Assembly (NCBI GenBank): GCA_023433185.1
Contig: JAEZEN010000071.1
Span: 1 to 23,567, forward strand
Source of the DNA: Pseudomonadota bacterium
Lineage (GTDB): Bacteria; Pseudomonadota; Alphaproteobacteria; Rhizobiales; Kaistiaceae
Direction of reading: 5' to 3'
DNA length: 23,567 nt
Each line of letters begins with the position of its first letter. Position 1 is the first letter of the stretch. The notes beneath the pieces were generated by a model that saw nothing but the letters and a program-made list of their open reading frames with translations, had not been told where the DNA came from and made no database searches. Below, one piece after another: positions 20,424-23,567 of this stretch. The position numbers were made by a program, and so were the translations under genes.

Positions 20424-21629
20424 ATGGAACCGAACTACGAAGTCGACTACGCGCTCATCTTCACGGCCGGCACCGCGGTTGACACCCGTAGCCTTGGTCA
20501 GCTTGCCCTGTTCGCCGGGTCTTCCGCCGTACACTATTCGGACCAGCAGCCGGACGGGTTCCTCTTGACCCGCGACGGTACGACCATCGAGGTCGACGGC
20601 GAAGGCTTCGTCTACGACGGAGGGGTGCCGGTTTCCGGAGACGTCATTGGCATGATTGTCATGACCGGAAACGCGCTGGCCTTTGAATTCGGGAGGTATC
20701 TCAGCGAGGATTCCCTGCCGCTGCCCATCACTGCCTTCTTCTCGAGCGATCCCCTCGCCATCGCCAAGATCCTGTTCGCCGGCAATGACATCATCAACGG
20801 CTCGGCGATCGACGATACGCTCTACGGCTTCACCGGTGACGACCTGATCTCCGGCCGCAGCGGCGACGACCTGGTCTATGGCGAGAACGGCGACGACCAG
20901 CTTTCCGGAGCCAACGGCGACGACAAGCTCTATGGCGGCAATGGCGACGACTGGCTGACCGGCGGCCGGGGCAACGACAAGCTCTTCGGCGGCAACGGCT
21001 TCGACATCGCGAGCTTCGCGGACAAGCTTTCCCCCGTCGTCGTCAACCTGAGCAAGGGCAAGACCGTCAAGGCCAAGATTGGCTTCAACGAAGTCGACAA
21101 GCTCAAGGGCATCGACGGCGTGCTGGGCGGCGTCGGCGACGACAAGATCACCGGCAACGGCCGCGACAACATGCTCGGCGGGAACGCCGGCAACGACGTC
21201 CTGAAGGGCAAGGGCGGCAACGACGTGCTGGTCGGCGGCTGGGGCAGCGACACGCTCGTCGGTGGGAAGGGTGAGGACACATTCCTGTTCGACAAGCAGC
21301 CGGCAGGCGGCAGCTTTACTGACATCGACAAGATCAAGGACTTCACCCACGGCGTGGACACCCTGCAGTTCGCGGATTGGTACGCCGAGGTGCTCTCTTC
21401 TATTCTGTCCTATTCAGGCGTGCTGTCGGCCAAGAACTTCCACGCCGCGCCGGGGGCTTTCGCGGGCGTCGGTGAAACCTACTTCGTCTACGACACGACA
21501 CGGGGCATCCTCTACTTTGACGCAAGCGGCGACGGGACGGGAAGGGTCCATCAGGTTGCCGTGCTGAAGGGCGCCCCGACGCTCGCCGCCTCGGACTTCT
21601 TCATCGAGGCGCCGGACCTGATCGTCTGA
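20424..21629 (+). CDS. RTX (hemolysin-type) calcium-binding protein, type I secretion substrate
   Basis: The 401-residue product has a clear GGAGG site 7 nt before the ATG. Residues 1-120 form an unrecognised N-terminal domain without known catalytic motif. Residues about 122-197 hold eight glycine- and aspartate-rich nonapeptides (such as LYGGNGDDW, LTGGRGNDK), and about 232-287 hold five more (LGGNAGNDV, LVGGWGSDT, LVGGKGEDT). The C-terminal region (FVYDTTRGILYFDASGDGTGRVHQVAVLKGAP and ASDFFIEAPDLIV) resembles the secretion-signal end of RTX proteins. These bind calcium and fold outside the cell after export by a type I secretion system. No such transporter is in the window. There is no Sec signal, as expected. 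It probably shares a transcript with the YadA-anchored protein. Confidence 0.88.
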   Translation: MEPNYEVDYALIFTAGTAVDTRSLGQLALFAGSSAVHYSDQQPDGFLLTRDGTTIEVDGEGFVYDGGVPVSGDVIGMIVMTGNALAFEFGRYLSEDSLPLPITAFFSSDPLAIAKILFAGNDIINGSAIDDTLYGFTGDDLISGRSGDDLVYGENGDDQLSGANGDDKLYGGNGDDWLTGGRGNDKLFGGNGFDIASFADKLSPVVVNLSKGKTVKAKIGFNEVDKLKGIDGVLGGVGDDKITGNGRDNMLGGNAGNDVLKGKGGNDVLVGGWGSDTLVGGKGEDTFLFDKQPAGGSFTDIDKIKDFTHGVDTLQFADWYAEVLSSILSYSGVLSAKNFHAAPGAFAGVGETYFVYDTTRGILYFDASGDGTGRVHQVAVLKGAPTLAASDFFIEAPDLIV

Positions 21630-21688
21630 CGCTACGCAACCGGCCGGCCACGCAGTGAGCGGGGAGCGCGGAGCGGGACAGGGGATGC

Positions 21689-22831
21689 CTACGGACGGAC
21701 CGGCGCCGGTCCGTCGATGCCAGCCTTCAGCGCCGTGATCCGACGATAGGAATCCTCGATCGACCGGCGAAGCTCCGGATCCTGCTCCGCGCGGCGCGTC
21801 AGGATGGCGATGATCTCCTCGGGCAAGTCCGGTCGCTGGTGCGCGTAGTTGGAGTAGATGAGGATGTTGGTTCCGGCGCGGATCGCGTGAACCGCTGCCT
21901 CCTCCAGGCTATAGTCCGCCTCGATCGCCCGCATCTCCATGTCGTCGGAGATGATCACGCCCGCGAAGCCCAGATCGTCGCGGAGCAAGTCCAGCGCCGG
22001 CCTGGACAGGCTCGTCGGCAGCCTGCCGCCCGGCTCCGAGAGCGGCTCGAGATAGAGGTGGCCGGGCATCACCATGTCGGCGAGACCGGCCGCGATCAGG
22101 AGCCGGTATGGCGTCAGTTCGGCCGCGGACCACGTCCGGGTTATGTCGACGAACCCCTTGTGACTGTCCTCGCGGCTCGAACCGTGCCCGGGATAATGCT
22201 TCAACGCCGTGAGCAGCCCCTCGCCGCGATGCCCCCTCACGAAGGCGGCGGCATAGGCTGCGACGACATCGGGGTCATTGGAAAAACTGCGGCCCAGCGC
22301 GCCGATGATCGGGTTCTCCGGGTTGACGTCGACATCGACCACAGGCCCGAGATTGAGGTTGAAGCCCCAGTCCCGGAGATCGCGGGCGAGCCCGGCATAG
22401 GTCGCGGTCGCCTCGGCCACCGTCTGGCTCCGCGCGACGTCTCGCGCCGAAGGCCGCTCGCGGAACCCGGCCTCTTCGGTCAGCCGCTGGACGATCCCGC
22501 CTTCCTGGTCGATCGCCAGCAGCACCGGCCTTGCGCCGCCGGCGTCCTGGAACGCCGCGTTGAGCGCCTCAACGGACGGGCGATCCGCCACGTTGCGCTT
22601 GAGGAACAGGACCCCGCCGACATGGCCGGCGCCGATCTGCTCGATAAGTTGTCGGGGCCAGGGATCGTCGGGCCCGGTTCCGACGAATCCGACCATGATC
22701 ATCTGGCCGATCATCGTCTCGAGCGCGAAGTCCGGAAGGTCTGCGGCGCGCGATGGTCCGGTCGACACGGGGACAGCGCCGGCGGCGAGCACGGCCCATG
22801 CTGCGAGCATGGCCAGCCGGGCCCGCAGCAT
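21689..22831 (-). CDS. Beta-N-acetylhexosaminidase, GH3 family, exported
   Basis: From the ATG at 22831 the product is 380 residues with a signal-like N-terminus (MLRARLAMLAAWAVLAAGAVPVSTG); an upstream in-frame ATG at 22900 gives 403 residues. The GH3 signature KHYPGHGSSREDSH (about 211-224) and the nucleophile-bearing VIISDDMEM (about 292-300) are intact, with ARPVLLAIDQEGGIVQRL and GLARDLRDWGFNLNLGPVVDVDVNPENPIIGALGRSFS before them. NagZ enzymes remove N-acetylglucosamine from peptidoglycan fragments. The Escherichia coli enzyme is cytoplasmic; here the N-terminal hydrophobic segment suggests periplasmic action. It lies 107 nt downstream of hpt on the same strand and converges with the RTX gene. 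Confidence 0.9.
   Translation of the reverse strand: MLRARLAMLAAWAVLAAGAVPVSTGPSRAADLPDFALETMIGQMIMVGFVGTGPDDPWPRQLIEQIGAGHVGGVLFLKRNVADRPSVEALNAAFQDAGGARPVLLAIDQEGGIVQRLTEEAGFRERPSARDVARSQTVAEATATYAGLARDLRDWGFNLNLGPVVDVDVNPENPIIGALGRSFSNDPDVVAAYAAAFVRGHRGEGLLTALKHYPGHGSSREDSHKGFVDITRTWSAAELTPYRLLIAAGLADMVMPGHLYLEPLSEPGGRLPTSLSRPALDLLRDDLGFAGVIISDDMEMRAIEADYSLEEAAVHAIRAGTNILIYSNYAHQRPDLPEEIIAILTRRAEQDPELRRSIEDSYRRITALKAGIDGPAPVRP
21694..21715. terminator. 22-bp perfect palindrome at the nagZ-like/RTX convergent junction
   Basis: Positions 21694-21715 read identically on both strands (core CCGGCGCCGG, flanked by ACGGA and TCCGT and outer G and C). It starts 3 nt from the stop codon of the hexosaminidase and encodes its last residues. 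As RNA it would form an 11-bp stem only if a few central bases open as loop. A bidirectional terminator between the convergent genes is plausible. Confidence 0.4.
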
Positions 22832-22938
22832 GGCGAGGAACCGGATCGCACCGCGGGCCGGGCCACCGGGACGGCGAGCACCGGCGGTCGGACCGGCCAC
22901 CCAGGGGTCACTGATGTCCGGGCGGATGTCCTGCCTCC

Positions 22939-23478
22939 TCAGTCCTCGACGACGCCGACGAAGGGCAGTTCGCGGAAGGCATGGGCGACGTCCATGCCGT
23001 AGCCGACGACGAAGAGATCCGGGCAGGTGAAGCCGACATGGTCGGCAGCGAGCGGCTGGGCGAGCTTACCGGGCTTGTCGAGGAGAACGGCGATGCCGAC
23101 CCGGCTTGCCCCGCGCGACACCATGAGATCGCGGGCGAAGCACAGCGTCCGGCCCGATTCGAGGATGTCGTCGATGAGGATGACGTCGCGCCCGGCGACA
23201 TCGGTCTCGATGTCGCGCAGCACCGTCACTTCGCCGGACGAGGTGGTGCCGCTGCGATAGCTCGACAGCGAGATGAACTCGACCTCCGGCGACATGCCCG
23301 CGTCGTGCAGGGCCCGGATCAGGTCGGCGGCGAAGACGAAGCTGCCCTTCAGGACCGAGACGACCAGCGGGTTGTCGTAGCCGGCGGCGGCGATCTCCTT
23401 CGCGATCTCGGCATTCCGTGCCGCGATCGTCGGCGCATCGAGCAGCACCCGGATGCTGCGCCCCCGCACGACGGGCAT
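22939..23478 (-). CDS. hpt: Hypoxanthine phosphoribosyltransferase
   Basis: The 179-residue product is a type I phosphoribosyltransferase. The PRPP-binding signature VILIDDILESGRTL is at about 109-122 and the early VVSVLKGSFVFAADLIRAL holds the PPi loop. VEFISLSSYRSGTTSSGEV and the late CPDLFVVGYGMDVAHAFRELPFVGVVE match the hpt family. It salvages hypoxanthine (and often guanine) to the nucleotide in the cytoplasm. The start overlaps the stop codon of the upstream gene (TGATG), indicating translational coupling to the partial gene at the window edge. The hexosaminidase gene is 107 nt downstream. Confidence 0.95.
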   Translation of the reverse strand: MPVVRGRSIRVLLDAPTIAARNAEIAKEIAAAGYDNPLVVSVLKGSFVFAADLIRALHDAGMSPEVEFISLSSYRSGTTSSGEVTVLRDIETDVAGRDVILIDDILESGRTLCFARDLMVSRGASRVGIAVLLDKPGKLAQPLAADHVGFTCPDLFVVGYGMDVAHAFRELPFVGVVED

Positions 23479-23567
23479 CAGCGGCCGGCCTCGAGCTGCA
23501 CCGCCTCGGGCCGGGCGGACACGCCCGGCGACAGCGTCAGCGTGGCGGCGAGCGCCAGGGCCATCGC
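23478..23567 (-). CDS. C-terminal fragment of an unidentified gene upstream of hpt
   Basis: The frame is open from the window edge to a TGA that overlaps the hpt ATG (TGATG). The 29 visible residues contain a hydrophobic stretch (AMALALAATLTLSPGV) followed by a short polar tail (SARPEAVQLEAGR), as at the end of a membrane protein. The family cannot be named from this piece, and coding status rests only on the tight TGATG overlap. Confidence 0.4.
   Translation of the reverse strand, partial: AMALALAATLTLSPGVSARPEAVQLEAGR

Noticed and set aside
20800..21300. Tandem GGC-GAC-rich DNA that looks like a direct repeat or CRISPR-like array
   Set aside because: It is the coding trace of the RTX nonapeptides; unit length is 27 nt in frame with no conserved repeat-spacer layout.

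Overview
The window is GC-rich, densely packed bacterial chromosome with short intergenic gaps. Its gene content points to an alphaproteobacterium, most likely of the Hyphomicrobiales (Rhizobiales). The signs are homospermidine synthase, an exported DUF1344 protein, a DUF4424 protein, a secreted protein whose N-terminus resembles Porin_2, and a full TTAA-N7-TTAA box of the CtrA type. This placement is inference from gene families. I see no rRNA, tRNA, CRISPR array, insertion sequence or phage gene.

Layout. 1-2500: the tail of a D-2-hydroxyacid dehydrogenase, homospermidine synthase, and a class I methyltransferase on the minus strand. 2500-5800: an exported DUF4424 protein, a LysR regulator divergent from an F420-reductase-like NAD(P)-binding protein, and a VOC-fold protein. 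A 48-nt hairpin lies between the last two genes. 5820-8630: a small heat shock protein (Hsp20) and Lon protease, separated by 2 nt. 8740-10750: a two-gene unit of a mutarotase-like protein and an SMP-30/gluconolactonase-like protein. 10890-13760: obgE, vapB, vapC and proB on the minus strand; the toxin-antitoxin pair sits between the two housekeeping genes, and both the vapB/vapC and vapC/proB junctions are GTGA overlaps. 13880-15943: a small DUF1344 protein, a cupin, and a divergent LacI-family regulator with four near-identical palindromic operators between cupin and regulator. 15968-19478: a small unrecognised ORF and an eukaryote-like (type 2) isoleucyl-tRNA synthetase. 19689-21629: a CtrA-type box, a short chimeric outer-membrane protein (Porin_2-like N-terminus, coiled coil, YadA-like anchor), and an RTX calcium-binding protein 47 nt downstream. 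21689-23567: an exported GH3 beta-N-acetylhexosaminidase, hypoxanthine phosphoribosyltransferase, and the tail of another gene.

Most genes are ordinary housekeeping or metabolic genes. The parts worth a second look are the vapBC insertion in the obgE-proB operon, the chimeric YadA-anchored protein with its CtrA box and RTX neighbour, and the LacI operator array. No complete novel system is proven by the sequence.
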